DNA of 64,000 nucleotides, from contig CM076193.1 in the NCBI GenBank assembly GCA_038277395.1, forward strand, positions 151,021,813 to 151,085,812, read 5' to 3'. Position numbers and translations under genes: made by a program. Positions within the stretch are counted from its first letter, which is position 1; each line of letters begins with the position of its first letter. Below the pieces are notes generated by a model that saw nothing but the letters and a program-made list of their open reading frames with translations, did no database searches and was not told the origin of the DNA. This stretch comes from Dryocosmus kuriphilus. Lineage: Eukaryota > Arthropoda > Insecta > Hymenoptera > Cynipidae. Shown here piece after piece: positions 30,462 to 41,334 of this stretch.

Positions 30462-31599
30462 CATTCGACTTAATAATATATCATTATGTACCTTCAGCTG
30501 TGGATTTAGAACCATGAGTTCATGAAGTGGAAGTAGATAATGGTTTCATCATTGGAGTAATCGTGTATGGTGAATTCCTTCCATTCTCGGCTCCTAGAGC
30601 GGATCTTAATAATGCATATGGAAGAGTTAAAATACTGGTACATCTCAATACTGCTACGTGATTATGCCAATTTTGAGTACCGATCGTGTGAAGCAACTGT
30701 TCTGCAAAAGATTCAGGCCAGAAAACATTCGTGCTGTCGCGATACCTGAACCTGAATAATTCATCTTGAGAGTATAAATGGTCAATAGTAAAGGTATATG
30801 GTTGCCCACTTTTTCAATTAAAAAAAAAAAAGAAAGTTTTTAAGATATCTAAACGCATTCACGATTTTCGGGTACGTTTCGTTTCGAAAATGTACTGAAT
30901 GCAAGAAGAAAATAATCCTGGCCCTGTTTTGTCCTAACTTTGACCCAGCATTGGCCCTGTGCTGTTCCATTCTTGGCGGTCAAAAAACGAAAAAAAAGCG
31001 AGGTTTTTTTCATTATTTCCTTCGTCATTTTGTCAATTATTAAATTTTTCAAATATATTCTGGTTCACCGGATACAGAGTTAGTTATTATAGATTGTCTC
31101 CGGATTTGAAGTCATTCGGACCAACCGTTCTTGAGTTATCGTGGCGACTGTTTTGAATTGAGGGAATTTCAAAGAACTTCAAATACTTTTGGGGAATTTT
31201 TTACAAGGTATTTCAAAAGAATGCTTGCAATATGTAGGAATATGGGAATATTTAAGAGTGTGTAAGAATATACGTAATATTTGGGAATACTTTGGAATAC
31301 TTCGTGAGCGTGCGAGGAATATTTGAGTGGTCCGACCCCTCGGTTACTACTAAAATAGATGTCATTATCGACGAAAACTTTCGCTTCATCTGCTCAGTGT
31401 TGTATTTAGGTTTATGGGTTTGTAATATCTCTGGATTTATTATCTCTTTTTAGTAAAAATGTTTATTACGTAAGACCCCTTAGTTCAGCTCTCGTCCAAT
31501 TTTAGCAGACCCTTGATTTAATCATCGTCAAATCCTGGCTCATCCTGTTCGCTAATTATGAAGAATCAGAACAAAACATTTCAATAAATATCACCCGAA
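30462..31599. other. No gene seen
   Basis: Short open frames only (60-67 codons). A plus-strand run near 30660-30760 (VKQLFCKRFRPENIRAVA) looks peptide-like and might be a decayed transposase, but I cannot name it. Confidence 0.35.
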
Positions 31600-33675
31600 T
31601 TTTTACATTCTCATCAGAGAAGGTACTAGATTTATGTAAAATTTGACCCTCGCAGTTTTCATCAAATCTTCGTGTTTTGAGACACCCTGAGTGAGAAAAA
31701 ATGGTTTTTACAACGGTGTCTGTTTGTTATCGTCGTCATCGTCTGTTACCGCGAAAACCTTTGAAAGAATCATCAGATTGGATTGCGCTTTGGGATATTT
31801 CTTTAAGGCATAAAAAGAAAGGACGAGTTCGTTTACCAGCGGCTTTTGACCAGTGGTTATTCTTTCATCCATCAAAAACGGTATTTTTTAATAAAAAAAT
31901 ACACTATCATAAAGTTAATAAAAAGTTATTAGAAGTTATTGAAAAATCTGCCCGCTACTCAGGCGCATTCTCACCATGTTTCTCACGCTTACCAGTCGAT
32001 TAAATTATATAAAAAACGTGAATTTCTTAATTTTTTACATATTTTGATTGAAAAATCCAATTTTTACATTCTCCTCTCAATGAGGAGGTAGTAGTTTTAT
32101 GTAAAAACTGACTTTCGCGGATTTCATCAAATCTCCACGTTTTGAGATCCCCTGAGTGAGAAAAAACGGTTTTTACGACGGTGTCGTCAAAAATATTAAA
32201 AATACGAGAAAATATTATCAAGCAAAATTGTTCATCTTGGATAGACCTACAAATTTTCTAAACACCATTTTTTCATCGAACGCATAGTTGATTGATGAAA
32301 CGCATAATATAGCTGTTTTAATCAAAAAATACATTATTACACAGCTAGTAAAAAATTCTTAAAAGTTATTGAAAAATCTGCCCGCTACTCAGGCGCATTC
32401 GCATCATGTTTCTCACGCTTACCAGTCGATTAAAGTATATAAAAAACGTGAATTTCTTAATTTTTTACATAGTTTGGTTGAAGAATGCAATTTTTACATT
32501 CTCATCAGAGAAGTTATTAGATTTATGAAAATAAGACCCTCGCAGTTTTCATCAAATCTCCACGTTTTGATACCCCTGAATGGGGAAAAAACGGTTTTTT
32601 ACGACGGTGTCTGTCTGTCTGTCTGTCTGTTGTCGTTTTCGTTGTCGTCGTCGTCGTCTGTTGCCGCGATTACTTTTGAAAGAATCATCAGATTGGATTG
32701 CGCTTTGGCGCACTTCGTCAGGGTCCAAAAAGAAAGGACGAGTTCGTTAACCAGCGGTTTTTGACCAGTGTATATATGCTTTTATCCATCAAAAACGGTT
32801 TTCACAAAATGAAAAAATCCGTTTTCCGGCTAAAATATGCGAGACTCAAAAAAAATAGTAGAAAGTAAAATTGTTCATCTCAGAAAAATCTACAAATATC
32901 GTTTTAACTATTTCTTGATAAAAAGCACGGTTTTTGTGTTAATTGAGAAAACGTTATTACAAATAAAAAACTGTGGTTTCTTGCCAAAATATTCAAGATA
33001 CGAAAAAATGATAATAAACAAAATTGCTCACCTCCAAAAGATCTACAAATTTGCTCTCCACAATGTTTTTGAACAGACGCGTAGTTTTTTAGTTATTCGT
33101 GAAATATATTATTGGATACAAACAAATACACTTTTCAGCAAAACTGTGCGATACGAGAAAATATTAACAAGCAGAACTGTTCATCTTAAAAATATCTACA
33201 AATTTTTTTCAAACGATTTTTCGATCCAACGCATGTTTTATACATGAAACGTATAATAGTTGTTTTAATCAAAAAATACACTATCATATAGTTAATAAAA
33301 AGTTATTAAAAGTTATTGAAAAATCTGCCCGCTACTCAGGCGCATTTTCATCATGTTTCTCACGCTTACCAGTCAATTAAAGTATATAAAAAACGTGAAT
33401 TTCTTAATTCGTACATAGTTTGGTTGAAAAATGCAATTTTTACATTCTCATCAGAGAAGGTATTAGATTTATGTAAAATTTGACCCTCGCAGTTTTCATC
33501 AAATCTCCACGTTTTGAGACCCCCTGAATGGGAAAAAACTGTTTTTACGACGGTGTCTGTCTGTCTGTTGTCGTTTTCGTTGTCGTCGTCGTCTGTTGCC
33601 GCGATTACTTTTGAAAGAATCATCAGATTGGATTGCGCTTTGGCGCGCTTCTTCATGGTCCAAAAAGAAAGGACT
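31600..33675 (+). repeat. (GTC)n-containing repeat family, block 2
   Basis: Three heads near 31600, 32495 and 33440 each start TTCTCATCAGAGAAGG or a close variant and run into TGTCTGT(C/T)TG and a GTC/GTT tract. Between them are the 150-180 bp subunits and a CTGCCCGCTACTCAGGCGCA segment (31950, 32378, 33325). The order head, subunits, CTGCCCGC segment repeats. The block is cut at 33675 by a mariner fragment. Confidence 0.8.
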
Positions 33676-34022
33676 CTTTTGGATGGGACGTTTTGAACCA
33701 CCCCCCGTATTCCCCTGACCTGGCCCCTTCAGATTTTCATCTCTGCACTTCCCTGAAGGTGCACATGGGTGGAAACAAGTTTTCAACGGACGAGGAGGTG
33801 AAGTGGGAGGTGGAGAAGTGGGCGAAAGAGCTGGCGGGAGATTTCTTCGAGGCAGGCATAAAAAAATTGATCCCGCGGCTCACCACTTGCATCGAGAGGG
33901 ATGGTGACTATGTCGACAAATAACTTACATATGTACAAGTGGAACCAACTATGTTTTTGTTTTAATAAGTTTTTTTTTGAAGCGTACATAAATTGAGTAC
34001 ACTTAATTTCTGGACGTGCCTC
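33676..34022 (+). pseudogene. mariner-family transposase, 3' end
   Basis: The translation contains HPPYSPDLAPSDFHL, which holds the last catalytic aspartate region of mariner (DD34D type). This is followed by FSTDEEVKWEVEKWAKEL and the C-terminal tail ending at 33923. The element then runs into an inverted terminal repeat (complement CGAGGCACGTCCAGAAATTA) ending with TA at 34023. About 90 residues, a quarter of the protein, remain. It belongs to a different mariner copy and probably subfamily from that at 7351, because the terminal repeats differ. Confidence 0.87.
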
Positions 34023-34023
34023 G

Positions 34024-34786
34024 TACATTCTCATTCCTGAGAATGTGATGGAATCGACCAAATTTTTGATAATGGATCTTTACGTTTCATGACTCACAAA
34101 GTCCGAAAGTTATAAAATTTTGTCGAAGTCTGTCTGTATGTATGTATCTTTGTTTGGTTACCTGAATTTTGTTGCCACGTTAAGTTTTGAAAGAATTTTC
34201 AAGTCGAATTAGCCTTCAAACATTTTTTTAGGGTCTTTAAATTAATATAGAGTTCGTTAACCAGCTTAATTCAAGGAAAATTATAAAATTTAGAGCATTT
34301 TCTAAATTTAAAATAAACTTTCTTATGTTTTTCAGAAATTTTTGTCAAAGTTTCCGGATATGATAAAAGAGTTATAAATTATCTTAATGATATTTTTAAA
34401 TTCGATGCAAATTAAAAAAGTTACGTGATTTTCAATATTTGCAAAATTTTCAAAAAAAATTTCTTATGATTTTCCGAAATTTTTGTCAAAGTTTTTGGTC
34501 AATGACGAAGAAACTTGCAAATTATCTTAATTACATTTTTAAATTAGATACAAATTGAAAAAGTTACATGATTTTCAATATTTTCAAAATTTAAAAAAAA
34601 ATAGAAAAAAACTTTTTTTCTAAAAGATTAGCCAATTTCAGTCGAAATTCTCAGTAGATAGAAAATAGATTTAGAAAAATATCTCAATGAAAATTTTCGA
34701 TTGAAGCAGAATTTAAAATGTTAGATCATTTTTACGTTCTTATTCATGAAAATGTAATGGAATCGTCCTAATTATAAATATATATA
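34024..34786 (+). repeat. Fragment related to the (GTC)n repeat heads
   Basis: Begins CATTCTCATTCCTGAGAATG, a palindromic variant of the heads at 31600, and includes GTCTGTCTGTATGTATG and GTTAAGTTTTGAAAGAA words. Two subunits of about 175 bp follow (34264-34430 and 34440-34600). Confidence 0.6.
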
Positions 34787-36480
34787 CAGGGTGGCACAAA
34801 AGTATGGAAACCCCGGAAAAACTCATCAGGAATGAATTTTTTTTGATAAATATTAAATACAAAAGCTTTAGAATTTTTCCCTGGCTATTCAATTGCGACC
34901 TCGGTTTGACCTTGACCATGACCTTGAAGGTCATACCAAGGTCAAATTCAATCTTTAATGGGAAGCCCCATTTTTTATTGCGGATTTGAAAAGAACAGGA
35001 AATTTTACGTTCAATTATGACCTTTACCATGTCCTTGACCATGACCATCAAGGTAATTCCAAGGTCAAACTTTTTTTTCAAATCAGAACCCCTTTCAATT
35101 TTTTAAATGGTAAGTCCCATTTTTTATTGAGGATTTGGAAAGAGCAGGAAATTTTACGTTCAATTATGACCTTGACGATGTCCTTGACCATAACCTTCAA
35201 GGTAATTCCAAGGTCAAACTTGTTTTTTCAAATGGGAATCCCTTTCAATTTTTTAAATGGGAAGCCCCACTTTTTATTGCGGATTTGGAAAGAACAGGAA
35301 ATTTTACGTGCAACTATGGCCTTGACCATGTCCTTGAACATGACCTTCAAGGCCATTCCAAGGTCAAACTTGTTCTTTCAAATGGGAACCCCTATTTTTC
35401 ATTCTGGTTTTGGAAAGAGCAGGAAATTTTATCTTCAAGTTTAACCTTGATCATAACCTTCAAGGTCATTTCAAGCTACGTTACTAAGCAACGAGATTTA
35501 GAAGATCTAAGACAAAAAATAGTCAATGCTTGCGCTGATATTACACCTTATATGATAAGGAGTTCGATAGAAGATTTGTATGTCCGACTAGGAATCTGCC
35601 AGGATTTTGGTACAGAACATTTTTAACGCAGGTTGTAAGCCTTGTCTTAACTGGCCGGGATCGTTAGCCTTGTCTTAACTGGACGGATCATCCTCTTGCC
35701 TTAACTGACTGGGATCGCTAGCCTTGCCTTAAGCAACTGACTGGCATCGCTAGGAGGTACCCTACAGTGGCTGGAATTTTTCAGAATTCTTGAAAAAGTC
35801 TTTTTAAAATGACCTTGAAAGCCTGGTTCAATTCCAAGAGCATGATTATGGATAAAGTCACGCTTGAAGGTAAAATTTCCTGCTCTTTCCAAATCCGCAA
35901 TAAAAAATGGGGGTTCCCCTTTGAAAAAACAAGTGTGACCTTGGAACGACCTTGAAGGTCATGTTTAGGGTTAAACTTGAAGAAAAAAATTTCTTGCTCT
36001 TTCCACATCCACAATGAAAAATAGGGGTTCCCATTTAAAAAAAATAGTTTGACTTTGGAATGACCTTGAAGGTCATTGTCAAGAACATGGCCAAGGTCAT
36101 ACTTGAACGTCAAATTTCCTGCTCTTTCCAAATCCACAATAAAAAATGGGGCTTCCCATTTAAAAAATTGAAAGGGGTTCCCATTTGAAAAAAAGTTTGA
36201 CCTTGGAATGACCTTGAAGATCATGTTCAAGGACATTGTCAAGGTCATCCTTGAACGTAAAATTTCCTGCTCTTTCCAAATCCGCAATAAAAAATGGGGC
36301 TTCTCATTTAAAAAATTGAATTTGACCTTGGTATGACCTTCAAGGTCATGGTCGAAGTCACACCGAGGTCGCCATTGAATAGCCAGGGAAAAATCCTAAA
36401 ACTTTTCTATTTATTATTTTTCAAAAAAAATTCATTCCTGATGAGTTATTCAGGGGTTTTCATACTTTTGTGCCACCCTG
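34787..36480. mobile_element. 1.7-kb fold-back element rich in AAGGTCA half-sites
   Basis: Ends CAGGGTGGCACAAAAGTATG and its complement, each with TA outside, typical of TA-inserting elements. Arms of about 680 bp (34787-35470, 35810-36480) are inverted copies around a unique centre of about 340 bp. Each arm is made of tandem units of about 130 bp with GGAAAGAGCAGGAAATTTTA and GACCTTGACCATG words. At least 20 TGACCTT/AAGGTCA words occur, many as TCAAGGTCA. Open frames (up to 168 codons) are translations of these tandem units. No transposase. Confidence 0.85.
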
Positions 36481-36506
36481 TATGTATATATATATATATA
36501 TATATT
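36481..36506. repeat. (TA)n microsatellite
   Basis: About 12 TA dinucleotides immediately outside the fold-back element's right end, beginning at its target TA. Confidence 0.85.
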
Positions 36507-36567
36507 TCAAATTGTAATCTCTTAAATATCTAAATTTATTCGAAGCTACTCAAATGGTAATTAAATT

Positions 36568-36626
36568 ATTTGAATTGCGCGCGAAAATGCAAGGCTGAAA
36601 TTTAGAAAGGGCGCTAAATTCAAATT
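36568..36626. repeat. Dispersed CHR/E2F-like inverted repeat, copy 7
   Basis: TTTGAATTGCGCGCGAAA at the left, so TTTGAA and an inverted E2F-like GCGCGAAA overlap in one arm; GCGCTAAATTCAAAT at the right. Shortest copy (59 bp). Confidence 0.62.
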
Positions 36627-36639
36627 ATAAGAAAACACA

Positions 36640-38600
36640 AAGTATAGAAAACATTTTTATTTTATTGAATCTCTTAGGAGATTTCAATAGATTTTTCCTA
36701 TTTCCAAAGATTTTAAGCTCTTTTAAGGGATTTCAACGAATTTTTAGGGAACTTTAGGTAATAAATTAAATTTAATGATTTTTATGAATTTCAATGATTT
36801 CAAGTGATCTGAGGGAATTAAAAAAATTTCAAAGGATTTTAAATATTTTAAGTTATTTTAAAAGATTCCAAAGAATTTAAAGGAATTAAAAAAATGTAAG
36901 GGCTTTCAAAGAGTTTTGTAGTATTTCCAATGATTTCAACGAGTTTTAAGGTATTTAAAGGAATTTCACGAGATTCAAAGATATCAATGGATTTCAACGA
37001 ATTTTAGGAATTTGAACGGTTTTTTTCAGAGAACCTTAAAGAACAAGTTTTTATATTAACTTATATTCAAGTGATTTGAAATTATTTCTACATATTTACA
37101 ATAAATTTTTAGGATTCCAAAAGACTTTAGGGAATTTTCGGGGATTTTAATGAATTTAGAGAACTTTAGCGAGTAAATTAAATTTTATTTTAAGGAATTT
37201 CTGCAGACTACAATAATTTCAAGAGATCTGAACGAATTAAGAAAGTTTCAAATGATTTTAAAGATTTTAATTTTGTTAAAGATTTCAAAGAAGTTCAAGA
37301 GATTCGTAAGTATTTCCACGGAGTTTAAAGAATTTCGTAAGATTTCGAAATATTTGAATTGATTTTAGAGAATTTCGAAGATTTTTTAGATTCAAGAGAC
37401 CTCAAATGATTTTTACGCTTTGCAATGATTTTAAGGTATTTTAAAAGGTTTCAACGAATTTCTGGAGAACTTTAGGGCATAAATTATATTTTATTTGAAG
37501 AGATTTATTACTTTTGTATTATTTTTGTTTGTTTCTACGGATTTATAAGGATTTGAAGAGATATTAAGGATTTTAAAAAATTGCAATGGATTTGAAAGAT
37601 TTTAGGTTATTTTAAAAGATTCCAAAGAATTTCAAGAGGTTTAGAAAATTTCAAGGGATGCTAAATAATGTTTTAAAATTTTTTGAAATCTTTTAAAGTT
37701 ACTGACTTACTTTTTTTTAAACTGGTGTTCATCATAAGATGTAAATAATTTTTTTAATGCCCGTGAAAAATGTTTGATGACCTGGATTGGTTAAGGATTT
37801 AAATATTTTTTTAATGCCCGTGAAAAGTGTTTGATGACCTGGATTGGTTTAGGATTCCAAAAGATTTTAGGGAATTTTCGGGGATTTTAATGAATTTAGA
37901 GAACTTTAGCGAGTAAATTAAATTTTATATTAAATATGAATTATTTATATATAATTATAATATAAATAATTTATATGAATCATATATGAATTATTTCTGC
38001 GTATTTCAATAGATTTTTCCTATTTCCAAAGATTTTAAGCTCTTTTAAGGGATTTCAACGAATTTTTAGGGAACTTTAGGGAATAAATTAAATTTAATGA
38101 TTTTTATGAATTTCAATGATTTCAAGTGATCTGAGGGAATTAAAAAAATTTCAAAGGATTTTAAATATTTTAAGTTATTTTAAAAGATTCCAAAGAAATT
38201 ATAATATAATAATAAATTATATAAAAAATATATATTATAAATATAATATTATAATATTATATTATTATATAAATTATTTTATATAAATTATAAAATAATT
38301 ATAATAATTATTATTATATAAATCATTATTATTATATAAATCATTATTATTATATAAATTATTTATTATTATTAATTATTAATTATTCATTAATTATAAT
38401 ATAGATTATAATTCAAATATGAATTAATTAAAATAAAATAAAATTAAATTAGTTAAATACTGTCAAAAATAAAATTTAATTTACTCGCTAAAGTTCTCTA
38501 AATTCATTAAAATCCCCGAAAATTCCCTAAAATCTTTTGGAATCCTAAACCAATCCAGGTCATCAAACATTTTTCACGGGCATTAAAAAAATTATTTATA
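36640..38600. repeat. GATTTCAA/GAATTT low-complexity region with fold-back
   Basis: Imperfect GATTTCAAAGAATTT-type words throughout. 36688-36890 and 38008-38200 are nearly exact duplicates. 37108-37180 recurs at 37852-37925, and that copy together with AATGCCCGTGAAAA (from 37755, itself tandemly doubled) is inverted at 38462-38600. 38200-38460 is essentially all A and T. No coding content. Confidence 0.7.
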
Positions 38601-39702
38601 TTTTATGATGACTAAAATACTATAAGACGATTTTTAATAAACCGGGAATTTTTTCCTCGTAAAAAAAAACGTCCACCTTGCTTTAAATTCGTCCTCTTTT
38701 CTCAATTCTGACTTCTTTTAGTTGAATTTCATTCTAGAATTGAACAATCAATACAATATAATAACTGTAGTTAAAAATATTTTTCCTTCCTCAAAAATCA
38801 CGAACCTTGTCTAATTTTTAATGGTCCCTAAGTATTATCCTTCAAAATCTTCATTTTCCAAACCAAATTTTTTTTCTCCAATGCACACACTTCATCAGCA
38901 AAAGCCCATTATTATTTTTTTGTAATTCGTGCTTGAAACTTTGAATGGGAATCTGGGTGGCAGTTAGTAATCGATTTGTCTTTTTTTATATTGTCTTTTT
39001 TTGGGGGCGGAGGGGGGCGAAGTGCCTGTAGCTTCTTGGTTCGTACGACGGTTGCAAGTTTCTCGAGACGCTAATAATTATCGTAAGTGGGAGACGTGGT
39101 TTGATTTGCGGGACCAAGATGTAATTTTGGAGTTCACCGGAAGTTCCTCTAAACGCCCATGTTATTTTGCCGGGCCCCCCAAACCCTACAATCTACGGAG
39201 CGCTTCTTCTCTTCCTGTTCTCTCCTTTTCTTATCTTCCCATCGCTTTCTGGTCCATCCTTCTATGCTTCTGCTAACCCTAACACCAAACCCCACCCCCT
39301 CTACTGTTTTTTTTAGCCAACTCCCTGTCTTTCTCAGCATTATACGAGCTTGAAAATTAGCTCGTAAATGTGGCCCAATTATACTTCGAAGTGTACGTAT
39401 CTGCTCGCAATTATATCTGTATGGGGTGATTCTCCACATAGCGCAAACTTATATGTCCCTGGTGTTTAAAAAAAAAATAGATTTCACTTATCGACATGAA
39501 TTTCCTCTTATTCCTAATATTATAGTTTGTATCATATCATAGCATATTTCTTTTGTAGAAAAAAAAAGTGTTTCTTTAAGGTATGTTATACTGTTTTTTC
39601 TAAATTTGTATCCAGTTTTTTTTTTCCTTTTTCTTTTGATTATTACTATGATTTTTCCCCTGTACTTCATTTTTAGAAAATTTTTTTGAATAACATTTCC
39701 TG
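38601..39702. other. No gene seen
   Basis: A less AT-rich interval at 39000-39330 includes a GGGGGCGGAGGGGGGCG run and pyrimidine-rich stretches. The open frames there (64-96 codons) match nothing I recognise. Confidence 0.4.
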
Positions 39703-40588
39703 CACTCAGAGAAAAGATTGGATGGAGTGACCCGAGAAATGGTTGTGGTATCCAATTTAGTTGGACTCTGGGAAGCCATCCCATTAGTTGGTTGAGACAG
39801 CCAACTTAGAAGGGTCAACGGAACAATAATAAGTAGGCTGTGTCAGCCAACTGAGTACAATAGGCGACGTAATAACTTGGTTGTGTCAGCCAAGTGTGAA
39901 GGATCGATACACCAATAGCATGGAAGCCGTTCTGTTGATCTTATTAGTGCCATTTTGAGGTTAGTATCGCACTACAGCGTACGTTATTCGCACACAAGCT
40001 TGTTTCAAAATAAAAATAAATTTTTAATGCGACACACGCGAGATAAGGCATTTATTTAAAAAATACGTACATGTAAAAAAAATAAACAAGAAAAGGAAGC
40101 AAAACGTTTTATATGAAATATGCTGTAGAGTGTCATAACAGATGAGGCTTCAAGGTGAAAAAATTTGGTGCACTTGTCGATCAAACAGGATAGTTGTACT
40201 TTTTTTTAAAAATTCCATAGTATTTTGGTCCATGGCTAGTGATTTGAAATGTCAAAATACTGGATATAATTTACAATTCACAAAAACACTACAGACACGA
40301 CTCGCTACTGATGACAACTGGCTCTAAACGACAATATGGCTCCAACACTGAGCGTATACAAACGTTTATCAAAGGAATTGGCTGTCCTGACCAACGAATT
40401 AGCTGCGGTTTCTATACAGAGGATGCAGGAACCAACACAATCATATAGTGATCAACTAGCGCGCTACATTTTAAAATAGTCACTGTGACTATCTGCCTCA
40501 GTTGGCCAATCACTCTGATCAGATATTCTAACCAACTATTTCTTAACCAAGAAAAAATAGATGTGGCAACCAACCTATTTTCTGAGTG
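39703..40588. mobile_element. 886-bp element with CACTCAGA inverted ends
   Basis: Left end CACTCAGAGAAAAGATTGG, right end complement CACTCAGAAAATAGGTTGG, TG on both sides (39701-39702, 40589-40590). The interior repeats GTTGGCTG and CAGCCAAC words and resembles the 27-29 kb repeats (GGTTGTGGTATCC against GGTTGTGGCATCC). No transposase. Superfamily not assigned. Confidence 0.7.
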
Positions 40589-40590
40589 TG

Positions 40591-40634
40591 ATGACCCGCA
40601 CTGTATGGTCGAAACGTCGAAATTTTTGTCAAGG
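40591..40634 (+). ncRNA. Hammerhead-like half, split by the 886-bp element
   Basis: ATGACC, a 10-base loop, GGTC, GAAAC, GTC, GAAAT. If the transposon and one TG copy are ignored, the left flank ACATTTCCTG supplies CTG and a stem-I partner (ATTTC) for GAAAT. The result is hammerhead-like but not canonical: the stem next to the core can only form by using core bases. Degenerate PLE-type hammerhead is the best reading. Confidence 0.45.
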
Positions 40635-40639
40635 ATTTT

Positions 40640-41060
40640 TTTTATTATTAAACGGATTATACATTTTATCTTCGTATTTTTTATTCATCTACATGTGGCT
40701 GGAAGAAAGACGAAAATTTGCCTCCAATTTATTATAGTTTTTCTTTAAAATTAGTTGTAACGGTCAAAACGTCATAGGTCGGCCTGTCCCTCGTGCAGTT
40801 TTCGAAGTGAAACTTTTTTTCTTTTTGCTAAAACCATAAACATATAATTTTTGTTGATATCATAGTATAGACTTACAAGTAACACTACCCTAGTGTCACT
40901 CGCCGATTTAAATGAAACTTTGCACATTTATAGAACACTAAAAAATATTGAACACGCGTTCTTTTATTTTTTCGGAATACGCTTTTTAGGGGTAGAAACC
41001 ACCACTAGAAGTTCGTGAAAGCGAGAATCAGCGTAAATGAAATTTAAAGAATCTGCCCGC
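40640..41060. other. No gene seen
   Basis: AT-rich sequence without recognisable domains or repeats. Confidence 0.4.
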
Positions 41061-41240
41061 CTAGCGGGCACATTCTCAGCGCGCGCTTCGCGCTCGGATG
41101 TGTTTGGTCCTTGCACATCGTGCTCGGTATTCCTTACTTGGGTCTTAAAATTTCTAAACACCTGCTTTTAATGATATTATTAAATTTGAATTTTTTATTA
41201 AAAATTACAAAAGAAATTATTTTACTTAAGGCTCTATCGA
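41061..41240 (-). repeat. CCCGCCTAGCGGG hairpin and CGCGCTTCGCGCTC motif
   Basis: Complement of the GAGCGCGAAGCGCGAG and GATAGAGCCTTAAG segments at 21560-21650. The small CCCGC/GCGGG hairpin adjoins the CTGCCCGC word of the (GTC)n family, which ties these pieces to one family. Confidence 0.5.
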
Positions 41241-41334
41241 CACATTGTGGATTGGTAAAGTTTTTTTGTGATTTTCCAAATTTTCCCAATGCAGGATTTC
41301 GATTCTTAAAAGTAAAACGATGAGTCTTATGAAT

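Noticed and set aside
34804..36287. Frames of 92-168 codons with WKEQEIL and NPFQFFKWEAP repeats
   Set aside because: Tandem-unit translation inside the fold-back element, mirrored on both strands.
36436..36455. CCTGATGAGTTATTCAGG as a hammerhead core
   Set aside because: No GAAA box after the potential helix; it is part of the fold-back element's terminal repeat.
39001..39439. Possible exon in a less AT-rich interval
   Set aside because: Frames on both strands lack domains and credible splice context; composition alone is not enough.
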